Positions 14,740 to 25,730 of a DNA stretch of 35,841 nt are shown here, piece by piece (the first letter of the stretch is position 1; each line of letters begins with the position of its first letter). The translations under genes were made by a program, and so were the position numbers. This DNA comes from VGBK01 sp964354255 (GTDB taxonomy: Bacteria; Actinomycetota; Acidimicrobiia; Spongiisociales; UBA11373). Where the stretch lies: NCBI GenBank assembly GCA_964354255.1, contig CAYGYX010000014.1, forward strand, positions 1 through 35,841, given 5' to 3'. The notes below the pieces were generated by a model. It was not told the DNA's origin. It worked only from the letters and a program-made list of their open reading frames with translations, and made no database searches.

Positions 14740-14790
14740 AGTGTAGGGACGAACGTCGGCGGCCCTTAGGGAAGGCGGTTGGCGTACCCT
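14740..14790. promoter_or_regulatory. Divergent leaderless promoters
   Basis: On the minus strand TACACT (14745-14740) is followed by 6 nt and then GTG 14733. On the plus strand TACCCT (14785-14790) is followed by 6 nt and then ATG 14797. Both place the transcript start at the first base of the start codon, and neither gene has a ribosome binding site. -35 elements are weak. Confidence 0.5.
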
Positions 14791-14796
14791 GAGGGC

Positions 14797-14970
14797 ATGG
14801 AGGTACCCGAGACCATCACCTGCGTCGAGTGCGGCGCCACCGCCGGGCGGCTCACCCACTTGCCGCCGGAGGAGCAGTTGCTCCCCGGCGACGTGGTCGC
14901 CTACCTCTGCCCCGAGTGCGGCCAGCGCTTCGACATCGTCCTCGAGGACGAGGAGGGCGGCGGGGACTGA
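14797..14970 (+). CDS. Small zinc-ribbon protein
   Basis: The 57-residue acidic protein carries two CxxC knuckles (CVECGA at about 9-14 and CPECGQ at about 44-49), a classical zinc ribbon. The tail DIVLEDEEGGGD is strongly acidic. It could be an RNA-polymerase or ribosome-associated accessory factor, but no specific family is recognised. ATG 14797 follows a TACCCT box by 6 nt, consistent with leaderless translation. It diverges from the amidotransferase gene and precedes a secreted-protein operon with its own promoter. Confidence 0.65.
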   Translation: MEVPETITCVECGATAGRLTHLPPEEQLLPGDVVAYLCPECGQRFDIVLEDEEGGGD

Positions 14971-15016
14971 GGTCCCCCTCCTCCCGGCGCGCCGGGCGTT
15001 TCCGAGGCAGTTCCGG

Positions 15017-15022
15017 TAGCCT
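15017..15022 (+). promoter_or_regulatory. -10 box of the 15050-17931 operon
   Basis: TAGCCT lies 27 bp before the ATG at 15050. The predicted transcript has a leader of about 20 nt containing GGAGGAAGAGGAGG, an unusually strong ribosome binding site. TTCCGG, six bases upstream of an ideal -35 position, is a weak match. Confidence 0.4.
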
Positions 15023-15049
15023 GGCCATCCACGGAGGAAGAGGAGGATC

Positions 15050-15958
15050 ATGGGCCGAGCAACGCGCGTGCTCCTGGCCGCCGGGGCGATCCTGCTGATG
15101 ACCGCGGGACCGGCCCTCGCCCAGCAGGACCAGGAGCCGGTCATCAAGCTCACCGACTTCATAACGCTCGACGCGGTCGCCCAGTGGGGGGACCGCAACG
15201 GGGATCACATCCCCGATATGCCGGTGCAAGGCCCGGACGGGGAGATCCCGGTGGGCATCGCCGGCCTCTGGGACGACGCCATCGGGGCCACCACCGGGGC
15301 GGAGTTCCTCGCCCGGGTCGATCCCGAGGGAACCGGGTTCGACCTGGAGGAGGAAGGGGCGACCCTCCTGGGCCCCTGCGGGGGAGCCGCGATCTCCTAC
15401 GACGCCCGCGGTGACTCGATCGACGCCGCCGTCGACCTCGGCGACGGCAATCCCCCGGTGGACATCTACGGTGAGGCCGCCTTCACCGCCGGCAACCCGT
15501 TCCAGGTGGACTCCGGCGGGATGGTGGCCTACTTCGGTTTCACCCTCGACGGTCCCACCCTGACCCTGGGCGCCTTCCACAACCACCGCTGGGAGCTGGT
15601 GATCATGGAGGTCAGCGCCGACAACGGCGGCGACCCGAACCCGGAGGATAAGAACCGCAACGCCGGGCTCGTGGAGTTGAATGACCTGTTCCCCGACTAC
15701 CTCCGGTTTCGGGCGAAGGTCAAGGCGCAAGGCGTCTTCGTCGACCAGTGGGGCGCCTCCGAACTGCCCGAGTACTCGGCGGCCGACCTCAGTGCCTTCG
15801 CCGGGCACGAGGTCTGTTTCGGCGAGGGCTGGGTCGAATTCGTCGGAGAGGGTTACCCCCTGTTCACCATCCCGGGGGCACTGGCCAGCGCTCTCGCCCT
15901 GGCCGGCTTCGCCGGGATCCTGTTCAACGCGCGTCCGGCGCTGTCGTGGAGGGCCTGA
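15050..15958 (+). CDS. Secreted, membrane-anchored hypothetical protein
   Basis: The 302-residue protein has a clear signal peptide (basic start, hydrophobic 7-20, cleavage predicted after PALA at residue 24) and a C-terminal hydrophobic segment (about 271-292, IPGALASALALAGFAGILF) followed by Arg-containing residues. This is the shape of a type I membrane protein with a large exterior domain. The exterior domain is Asp/Gly-rich and contains DRNGDHIPD (about 48-56), like a calcium-binding loop. Two Cys (CGG near 110 and VCFGE near 249) could form a disulfide. I do not recognise the domain. The stop is 2 bp before the next ATG, so it is the first gene of an operon with a small membrane protein and an SGNH hydrolase. 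Confidence 0.7.
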   Translation: MGRATRVLLAAGAILLMTAGPALAQQDQEPVIKLTDFITLDAVAQWGDRNGDHIPDMPVQGPDGEIPVGIAGLWDDAIGATTGAEFLARVDPEGTGFDLEEEGATLLGPCGGAAISYDARGDSIDAAVDLGDGNPPVDIYGEAAFTAGNPFQVDSGGMVAYFGFTLDGPTLTLGAFHNHRWELVIMEVSADNGGDPNPEDKNRNAGLVELNDLFPDYLRFRAKVKAQGVFVDQWGASELPEYSAADLSAFAGHEVCFGEGWVEFVGEGYPLFTIPGALASALALAGFAGILFNARPALSWRA

Positions 15959-15960
15959 CC

Positions 15961-16296
15961 ATGGCAGAGACACAGTTGCAGCGACACCCGGTGCGGGCAG
16001 CCATCTGGGGCCTCATCCTCGGCCTCGGCATAACGGTCTACCTCACCTTCGTGTGGCCGGTGATCGGCTTCGACGACGTCAAGGCGGTGGCGATCAAGTG
16101 GGCCCTGGTGGTCGGCGGCGTCATGCTGCTGGCCATCCTCTGGGGCCTCTTCGGGCCCGCCAAGAAGCCGAAGGGCGCCGCCCCGGCCTACGCCGGCGGC
16201 ACGGGATGGGCCACCCGGGACCAACCGCCCCCCGCCCTCGATGATGAGGCACCCCCGGCACCGGACGACTTGCGCCCGCCGCCCGCCGAAGGGTAG
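15961..16296 (+). CDS. Small two-TM membrane protein
   Basis: This 111-residue protein has two hydrophobic helices (about 13-33 and 44-66) and a Pro/Ala/Asp-rich cytoplasmic-looking tail ending in PPAEG. ATG 15961 has GGAGGG 7 nt upstream, inside the end of the preceding gene, and its TAG is directly followed by the next ATG. The tight spacing suggests that all three products act together at the membrane. No family is recognised. Confidence 0.7.
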   Translation: MAETQLQRHPVRAAIWGLILGLGITVYLTFVWPVIGFDDVKAVAIKWALVVGGVMLLAILWGLFGPAKKPKGAAPAYAGGTGWATRDQPPPALDDEAPPAPDDLRPPPAEG

Positions 16297-17931
16297 ATGA
16301 GCTTCCGGCCGCCCCCGCGGCCGCGCGCTCCGGCACGGCGGATCGGGTGGATGCGTGCGGCAGGAGTGCCCGGCACCCACCGGATGGGCCGTGCCCCCGC
16401 CGGCCTGAAGGTGGCTACTGCCCTCCTGGGAGTGCTGGTGGCGCTGTTGATCGGCGCCATCGTCTTCTTCACGGTGGGAGAGCGCACCGGCCTCGCCACC
16501 TTCGCCGGCATCGCGGCCCTCGCCTTCCTGCTCACCGCCCTGGCCCCGGCCCCGCTGCTGTGGGGAGTGCTCGTTGCCGAAATGGCCGTCGCCGTCTGGG
16601 CCGGCTGGCACATCGCCGATGAGGCCCGCGGCGTCATGACCGCTCTCTCCACTACCGAGGGCCCCGTGGCCGCCGCCGATGCCGGCAGCCTCACCGCCGC
16701 GGAAGAGAGGATCGGCGCCGCCAACGCCGAGACCGCCTTCCGCCTCGAACTGCACGAGGACGAAGTGACCGCCGTTCTCCAGGACGAGCTCGGGCAGACG
16801 GATCAGCCGCTCCGGTCCATCACCGTGGACATCGTCGACGGCCCCACCCCTTCCGCAGGCACACTGGATTTCACCGGCCTGTTCAAGAGCGGCGACTACG
16901 CGGCTTCGGGCAGTGTGGGGGTGGAGATCTCGGGGGGAGTGATCCGGGTGGAGGTGCTCTCCCTGGACCTGGGGTCGGTCCACCTACCCGGCTTCGCCCG
17001 GGGGGCCGTCACCGACTACGTCGACCAGTTGCTCGAGGGCGTCGAGGAGATCAACACCCTGCTCGCCGAAGCCGAGGTCGATGTGCAGTCGATCAGCATC
17101 GGGGACGACCGCCTGGTGGTCACCGGGCTGCAGCGAGGCGGGCCGACGGTCACGGCGACCTCGCTGCTCACCGACCTCGCCGCCCAGGCCGCCGCCGCCG
17201 GCCCGGTCACCGAGCCCCCGGCCGAGCTCCTCGGCCCCGGGGTGGTGGACGACACCTTCGCCGAGGGTGCCGTCTACTACCTGGCCCTGGGCGACTCGCT
17301 GGCGGCCAACGCCGGCGCTCCCTCTGCCCGGGACGGGTACGTGTCCCGGGTCCACAACCAGCTGCAGGAACGGGACCGCCGCAGCTACGGCCTGCTCAAC
17401 CTCGGCGTGTCCGGTGAGACGAGCGGCTCACTGATCGGAGGCGGCCAGCTGGGCGAGGCGGTGGCTTTCCTGGCCGCCAACCGGGTGGCCTACGTCACCG
17501 TGGACATCGGGGCCAACGACCTCCTCGGCCACCTGACCTCCCCCGACTGCTCGGAGAGCCTCGAGCGACCCGCCTGCCGGGAACGGCTGGAGAGCGCCCT
17601 GGCTGCCTACGAAGCGAACATCTCGGTGATCCTCACCGCCATCGCCGAGGCGGCCCCCGCAGCCACCATCGTGTTCCTCGAGGCCTACAACCCCTTCAGC
17701 TTGGGCACGGGCATCGCCTTCGAGGAGGGAACCAGCCTCATGGTCGTCCGGCTCAACGACCTGGCGGCGGCCGCCGCCGCCGCCCAGGGGATCCTGGTGG
17801 CGGACGGCTTCACCCCGATGCAGGGCACCGCTGCCTTCACCACCCTGATGCTCGCCTCGCCGCCCGACATCCACCCGAACGCCCTCGGCCACGACGTACT
17901 CGCCCAGGCCATAGTGGCCGCCCTCGGGTGA
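16297..17931 (+). CDS. SGNH/GDSL hydrolase with N-terminal membrane and beta domains
   Basis: The 544-residue protein is modular. A proline/arginine-rich start is followed by hydrophobic segments at about 38-60, 66-84 and 86-104. A beta domain (145-300) follows, in which EEINTLLAEAEVDVQSISIGDDRLVVTG resembles the lipid-binding DUF2993/LmeA type. The C-terminal SGNH hydrolase (325-544) has block I GDSLAAN with Ser334, Gly371-region LGVSGETS, block III GAND with N407, and block V DIHPNALGHD with D524 and H526. The esterase site is complete. It should face outward and may deacylate lipids or cell-wall glycans; the substrate is inferred only from architecture. ATG 16297 abuts the preceding stop, with AAGGG nearby. 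Confidence 0.8.
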   Translation: MSFRPPPRPRAPARRIGWMRAAGVPGTHRMGRAPAGLKVATALLGVLVALLIGAIVFFTVGERTGLATFAGIAALAFLLTALAPAPLLWGVLVAEMAVAVWAGWHIADEARGVMTALSTTEGPVAAADAGSLTAAEERIGAANAETAFRLELHEDEVTAVLQDELGQTDQPLRSITVDIVDGPTPSAGTLDFTGLFKSGDYAASGSVGVEISGGVIRVEVLSLDLGSVHLPGFARGAVTDYVDQLLEGVEEINTLLAEAEVDVQSISIGDDRLVVTGLQRGGPTVTATSLLTDLAAQAAAAGPVTEPPAELLGPGVVDDTFAEGAVYYLALGDSLAANAGAPSARDGYVSRVHNQLQERDRRSYGLLNLGVSGETSGSLIGGGQLGEAVAFLAANRVAYVTVDIGANDLLGHLTSPDCSESLERPACRERLESALAAYEANISVILTAIAEAAPAATIVFLEAYNPFSLGTGIAFEEGTSLMVVRLNDLAAAAAAAQGILVADGFTPMQGTAAFTTLMLASPPDIHPNALGHDVLAQAIVAALG

Positions 17932-18057
17932 AGGGGCGGCCCCGCGAAATCCTGGCAGCCTCACGTCTTGACCGGCCCGTCGCCCCCGGGTAAAACCGGA
18001 GCGGCCCACCACTTCCCCCGGGGCACCTCCCCGTTCCCGACCCCCTTCGGGAGCTCC

Positions 18058-18087
18058 TTGACTGGACCACAGCGGTGTAACTACACT
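18058..18087 (+). promoter_or_regulatory. Promoter of nrdJ
   Basis: TTGACT (18058-18063), an 18-nt spacer and TACACT (18082-18087) make the most consensus-like promoter in the window. The predicted start is near 18094, leaving a leader of about 109 nt that begins just before two NrdR boxes. The remaining part of 17932-18202 shows no other gene. Confidence 0.7.
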
Positions 18088-18097
18088 TGTGTTTCCC

Positions 18098-18145
18098 TCA
18101 CAACATTTGGTGGAACACAACCGTCACCACCACAACATATTGTGG
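18098..18145. promoter_or_regulatory. Pair of NrdR boxes
   Basis: TCACAACATTTGGTGG (18098-18113) and CCACAACATATTGTGG (18130-18145) match the NrdR consensus ACACWATATATWGTGT at about 11/16 and 13/16 positions. Their start-to-start distance is 32 bp, about three helical turns, as is usual for NrdR operator pairs. They lie immediately downstream of the predicted transcript start, a good place for repression by NrdR with bound nucleotides. nrdR itself is not in the window. Confidence 0.8.
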
Positions 18146-18202
18146 TTAGGGCGGTGGATGGTATATCCGGCATCGGCGGGGAGCAGTTCGGGGAGGAGCG
18201 AA

Positions 18203-22927
<4,725 letters not shown>

Positions 22928-23047
22928 GGCGAGGCCGGGGCGTTCCCCGGCAGGTCGACTGGCCGATCCTCACCGCCTGGTTAGGCTGAAGGCATCGCCC
23001 ACGGGCGCCGATTGACAGCAAGCGAGCACCCGACACCGGGGGAGGAT

Positions 23048-24187
23048 ATGCCCGATGCCCTGCCCGCGGCAGCCCGCCGACCAGCCCTAGCCGGCCTAGT
23101 CCTGGCGGTCGCTCTCGCCCTGCTGGTGGCGGCGGCCCCCGCAGCCGGCGCCGCCGCCCACACCTACGGGGAGATGGTCGACTATCCCCTGGCCTTCCCG
23201 GTAGCCGGCGAAGCCACCTACACCGACACGTTCTACGCCTCCCGGTACAACGGCCAGCACCACGCCCAGGACCTCATGGCCGACAAGATGGTCCCGGTAG
23301 TAGCGGTCGCCTCCGGCCGCGTCGAGTACGTCAACTGGTCCTCCAGCCCCAACGACCTCAACCCGGAAAAGTGCTGCTCGCTGGGGCTGCGCCACGACGA
23401 CGGCTGGCAGACCTACTACATCCACCTGAACAACGACAGCCCCGGCACCGACGACGGGCAGGGCTGGGGCATCGCCCCCGGCCTGCGCCCCGGCGTCCAC
23501 GTGCAGGCCGGCGAGCTCATCGGATGGGTAGGAGACAGCGGCAACGCCGAGGGCACCTCGCCCCACCTGCACTTCGAGCTGCGCGACCCGGCCGGGGTCA
23601 TCGTCAACCCCTACCAGGCGCTGCGCGCCGCCGAGGGCATCGAGATCACCCCGCCGGTGTGTTCCGGCGGCAGCAGCGCCCCCCTGGACGCCCTGCTGAG
23701 CGGCACCCGCCTGCTGCGCCGGGGGATGTCGGGTGATGACGTCTCCGAGCTGCAGGGCTTCCTCAACCTGCAGGACTACGAAGCCGGGCCGGTCGACGGG
23801 ACCTTCGGCAGCCTCACCGCCCAGGCGGTCCGCGCCTTCCAACAGGACCAGGGACTCAACGCCGACGGGAAGGTGGGCGCCGAGACCCGGGAGGCAGTGC
23901 GGAGGATCGCGGAGGGGCGGGGCTTCGCCTCACTCACCGACCCCAACGGGCGCATCCTTCGCCCCGGGGAAGCCCGCGGCCCGGTGGTGCGCACCCTTCA
24001 GGAATGGATGCGCGTGCTCGGTTACGACGCCGGGCCCTTCGACGGGGTCTACGGCCGGCTCACCCAGGAGGCGGTGGCCCAGTTCCAGCAGGACCACGGC
24101 CTCAACCCCGACGGCAAGGTGGGGCCGGCGACCCGAGCCGCCCTGGCGGAAGCCCTGGGCATCATCGCTGTGCCCTCCTGCGGCTGA
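23048..24187 (+). CDS. M23 endopeptidase with two C-terminal peptidoglycan-binding domains
   Basis: The 379-residue secreted protein has a signal peptide (about 11-36, hydrophobic Ala/Leu-rich), an M23 domain (about 50-192) with H71-x3-D75 and H173-x-H175 as zinc ligands, and two PG_binding_1 repeats (about 222-288 and 304-370). The repeats share the motifs LQ-F/W--LGY-AGP-DG-(F/Y)G--T--AV--FQ-D-GLN-DGKVG--TR. It probably cleaves peptidoglycan cross-links in the wall. It differs from the first M23 gene by lacking a coiled coil. ATG 23048 has GGGGGAGGAT directly upstream; a frame start at 23012 lacks a ribosome binding site. The site HHAQD is a variant of HxGxD. TAGGCT at 22982 may be its -10. 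It ends before a convergent hairpin cluster. Confidence 0.87.
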   Translation: MPDALPAAARRPALAGLVLAVALALLVAAAPAAGAAAHTYGEMVDYPLAFPVAGEATYTDTFYASRYNGQHHAQDLMADKMVPVVAVASGRVEYVNWSSSPNDLNPEKCCSLGLRHDDGWQTYYIHLNNDSPGTDDGQGWGIAPGLRPGVHVQAGELIGWVGDSGNAEGTSPHLHFELRDPAGVIVNPYQALRAAEGIEITPPVCSGGSSAPLDALLSGTRLLRRGMSGDDVSELQGFLNLQDYEAGPVDGTFGSLTAQAVRAFQQDQGLNADGKVGAETREAVRRIAEGRGFASLTDPNGRILRPGEARGPVVRTLQEWMRVLGYDAGPFDGVYGRLTQEAVAQFQQDHGLNPDGKVGPATRAALAEALGIIAVPSCG

Positions 24188-24192
24188 GGTGA

Positions 24193-24207
24193 GGCGGCCC
24201 AGCCGCC
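24193..24207. terminator. Hairpin after the M23/PG-binding gene
   Basis: GGCGGC and GCCGCC form a 6-bp stem with a CCA loop, 6 bp after the stop. It is enclosed by an outer inverted repeat GTGAGGC (24189-24195) and GCCTCAC (24225-24231). There is no U-tract, so termination is only a possibility. Confidence 0.4.
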
Positions 24208-24271
24208 CAGCGGAGGGGAATGTGGCCTCACTTCCTCCATCCCCAGGGATCATCCCCCCGGGCAGGTGAGG

Positions 24272-24376
24272 CGCGCGGCCGCCTGGGCGGCCGCGCGGAG
24301 GAGGAGGCGATTCCGCTTCACCCACAATCCCCGGGGTGAGGCATAACCCCGCGAGGGGCCAGCGAACCGGCCCCTC
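24272..24376. terminator. Hairpins between convergent M23 and doxX genes
   Basis: CGCGCGGCCGCC and GGCGGCCGCGCG (24272-24297) form a nearly loop-less 11-12 bp stem. GAGGGGCC and GGCCCCTC (24353-24360 and 24369-24376) form an 8-bp stem with an 8-nt loop. They sit 19-123 bp beyond the doxX stop, and could end transcripts from both sides. The 207-bp spacer shows no gene. Confidence 0.5.
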
Positions 24377-24394
24377 CCCCTGTCTCGCCGCCCT

Positions 24395-24979
24395 CTACTT
24401 GAGGAAGGGGAGGCGCTGCACCAGCCGGGTGCGGCTCCAGCGGGCACCCAGGCCCCAGGTGTTGCCCGCGGCAGTGAGCGCCAGCACCACCAGCACCAGC
24501 GCGTAGATGATGTGGTCGTCCAGGAACGGGTTGTTCTCCGGGAGTAGCGCCACCGACCACATGGACAGCATCAGAATCGACCCGCCCACCGCGACTGCCC
24601 GCAGCCCGATGCCCAGCAGCAGGGCTAGCCCTAGGCCGAGCAGGGCCCCCATGAACAGCCAGTTCACCCAGGGGTCTCCGGCCAGGCCCTGCCAGAACGA
24701 GGCGAGCGGGCCCCGGCTGCCGAAGCTGAGGAAGCCGAAGGTGGGTGAGCCGCCATTGAGCGCCGCCGCCCCGTCGGCGAAGAAGTCGATACCGCCGCCC
24801 TCCAGCCGACCGGTAGAGAAGCCGAGGGCGAACAGCTTGTCCAGGAAGGCCCACATGAAGATGAAGCCCATGCCCATGCGCAGCACGGCCAGCACCCGCC
24901 GGATGGCGCCGCTCAGGCCCTCCCGCACCTCCACCAGCACCGGCGTCTCTTCGCGCCGCTCCATATCGATGATCGCCAT
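24395..24979 (-). CDS. DoxX family membrane protein
   Basis: The 194-residue protein has four hydrophobic helices with the DoxX/DoxD layout (R-MG--F---FLDKLFALGF near residues 35-54, then LFMGALLGLGLALLLGIGLR). DoxX proteins are quinone- or thiol-linked membrane subunits; in mycobacteria DoxX joins a radical-detoxifying complex with superoxide dismutase and a thiosulfate sulfurtransferase. ATG 24979 is 8 nt after GGAGGT; the frame's GTG at 24988 would overlap that site. It lies 76 bp downstream of the Rrf2 gene on the same strand. The upstream region carries a motif resembling the Rrf2 operator, suggesting redox control. Confidence 0.8.
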   Translation of the reverse strand: MAIIDMERREETPVLVEVREGLSGAIRRVLAVLRMGMGFIFMWAFLDKLFALGFSTGRLEGGGIDFFADGAAALNGGSPTFGFLSFGSRGPLASFWQGLAGDPWVNWLFMGALLGLGLALLLGIGLRAVAVGGSILMLSMWSVALLPENNPFLDDHIIYALVLVVLALTAAGNTWGLGARWSRTRLVQRLPFLK

Positions 24980-25011
24980 GTCAGGCACCTCCAGCTATCT
25001 CAGTTGATCTC

Positions 25012-25026
25012 CACATATTGATATCC
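25012..25026. promoter_or_regulatory. Putative Rrf2 operator upstream of doxX
   Basis: CACATATTGATATCC (plus-strand reading) lies 33-47 bp upstream of doxX and shares CACATAT--TGAT with the palindrome in the rrf2 promoter (CACATATACTGAT on the minus strand). AT-rich words are rare in this region, which makes the sharing notable. Evidence is two sites only. Confidence 0.4.
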
Positions 25027-25055
25027 GTTGAGTGGTCGAAGAAGAACACCGCCGA

Positions 25056-25637
25056 TCACCCCACGGCCCTCCCCACTAGATCGCCGATGCGCGTCTCGGC
25101 CAGCCCCCAGAACCCCTCGCGTATGTTCGCCCAGTGCCCGTGCAGCGGGCAGGGCCGGGAGACGACGCACTCTGCCGCCCCGTAGGGGCAGAGCACCGCG
25201 TCCACCCGGTCGCCGGGCAAAGCGGCCGGTTCGCCGGCCCGGCTCTCGCCGACAGCCTGCCCGACGGGGCACCCCGCCGTGGCCGCCTCGTGACCGGGTC
25301 GAGGAACCGGCACACGCTCCTCGCTGTGGAGCGCCAGGTAGCAGCCGCACTCGGGCTGCACGAACGGACAAGCCACCGGGCCGATCTTGTCCTCGAAGAA
25401 GGCCATCACCTCGCCAACCGAGATATCACCCGCGCGCCGGCGGAGGGCATACCCTCCTCCCCAGCCCTTCTCCCCCTCCACCACTCCGCCCTTGCTCAGC
25501 GCGCCCAGGATCTTGGCGACGTAGTTGGCCGGGGTGCCGGTGTCGAGGGCGATCTGGTGAGCGGGGACTCGCTCTTCGCCGTGGCGCGCCAGGTAGCAGA
25601 GCAGGCTCAGGGCGTAACGGCTGGTTTGGTTAAGCAT
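25056..25637 (-). CDS. Rrf2-family iron-sulfur regulator with a duplicated cysteine module
   Basis: The 193-residue regulator has the Rrf2 winged helix at the N-terminus (QTSRYALSLLCYLARHGEERVPA, ALDTGTPANYVAKILGALSKGGVV, GGYALRR). The Fe-S loop is unusual. The canonical-looking triad C150-x6-C157-x5-C163 (CPYGAAEC, then PCPLHGHW) is preceded by a second CP-x5-C, C90-x6-C97 (CPFVQPEC), plus C99 and C123. The intervening 50 residues lengthen the protein beyond the usual 140-160. CYLALHSEERVPV at 99-111 repeats CYLARHGEERVPA at 14-26. Members sense NO, redox or cluster status (NsrR, IscR, RsrR). ATG 25637 has GAGGAG 3 nt upstream. The promoter overlaps a palindrome, indicating autoregulation. 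It diverges from a DHA2 exporter. Confidence 0.85.
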   Translation of the reverse strand: MLNQTSRYALSLLCYLARHGEERVPAHQIALDTGTPANYVAKILGALSKGGVVEGEKGWGGGYALRRRAGDISVGEVMAFFEDKIGPVACPFVQPECGCYLALHSEERVPVPRPGHEAATAGCPVGQAVGESRAGEPAALPGDRVDAVLCPYGAAECVVSRPCPLHGHWANIREGFWGLAETRIGDLVGRAVG

Positions 25638-25648
25638 GGGCTCCTCAA

Positions 25649-25684
25649 CACATCAGTATATGTGATGAGTTACCCCATCGCCAA
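25649..25684 (-). promoter_or_regulatory. rrf2 promoter with overlapping palindrome
   Basis: On the minus strand TTGGCG (25684-25679), an 18-nt spacer and TATACT (25660-25655) form a strong promoter. The -10 lies inside CACAT-CAGTAT-ATGTG (25649-25664), a 5-6-5 inverted repeat. A regulator bound here would block polymerase, as expected for autoregulation by the Rrf2 protein, and could also affect the divergent exporter gene. Confidence 0.6.
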
Positions 25685-25715
25685 CCGCCGCGCCCGGCAG
25701 GGCCGGCCGCGCCCC

Positions 25716-25721
25716 TAACGT
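25716..25721 (+). promoter_or_regulatory. -10 box of the DHA2 exporter gene
   Basis: TAACGT is 9 nt before the GTG start at 25731, giving a predicted leader of about 3 nt. No ribosome binding site is present, so near-leaderless translation is likely. The same hexamer precedes the cyclophilin gene (35160). Confidence 0.4.
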
Positions 25722-25730
25722 TTCCACCTC

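Noticed and set aside
18089..18202. N-terminal extension of NrdJ from the GTG at 18089
   Set aside because: It would translate the NrdR boxes and promoter leader; the ATG at 18203 has a strong ribosome site and the expected N-terminus.
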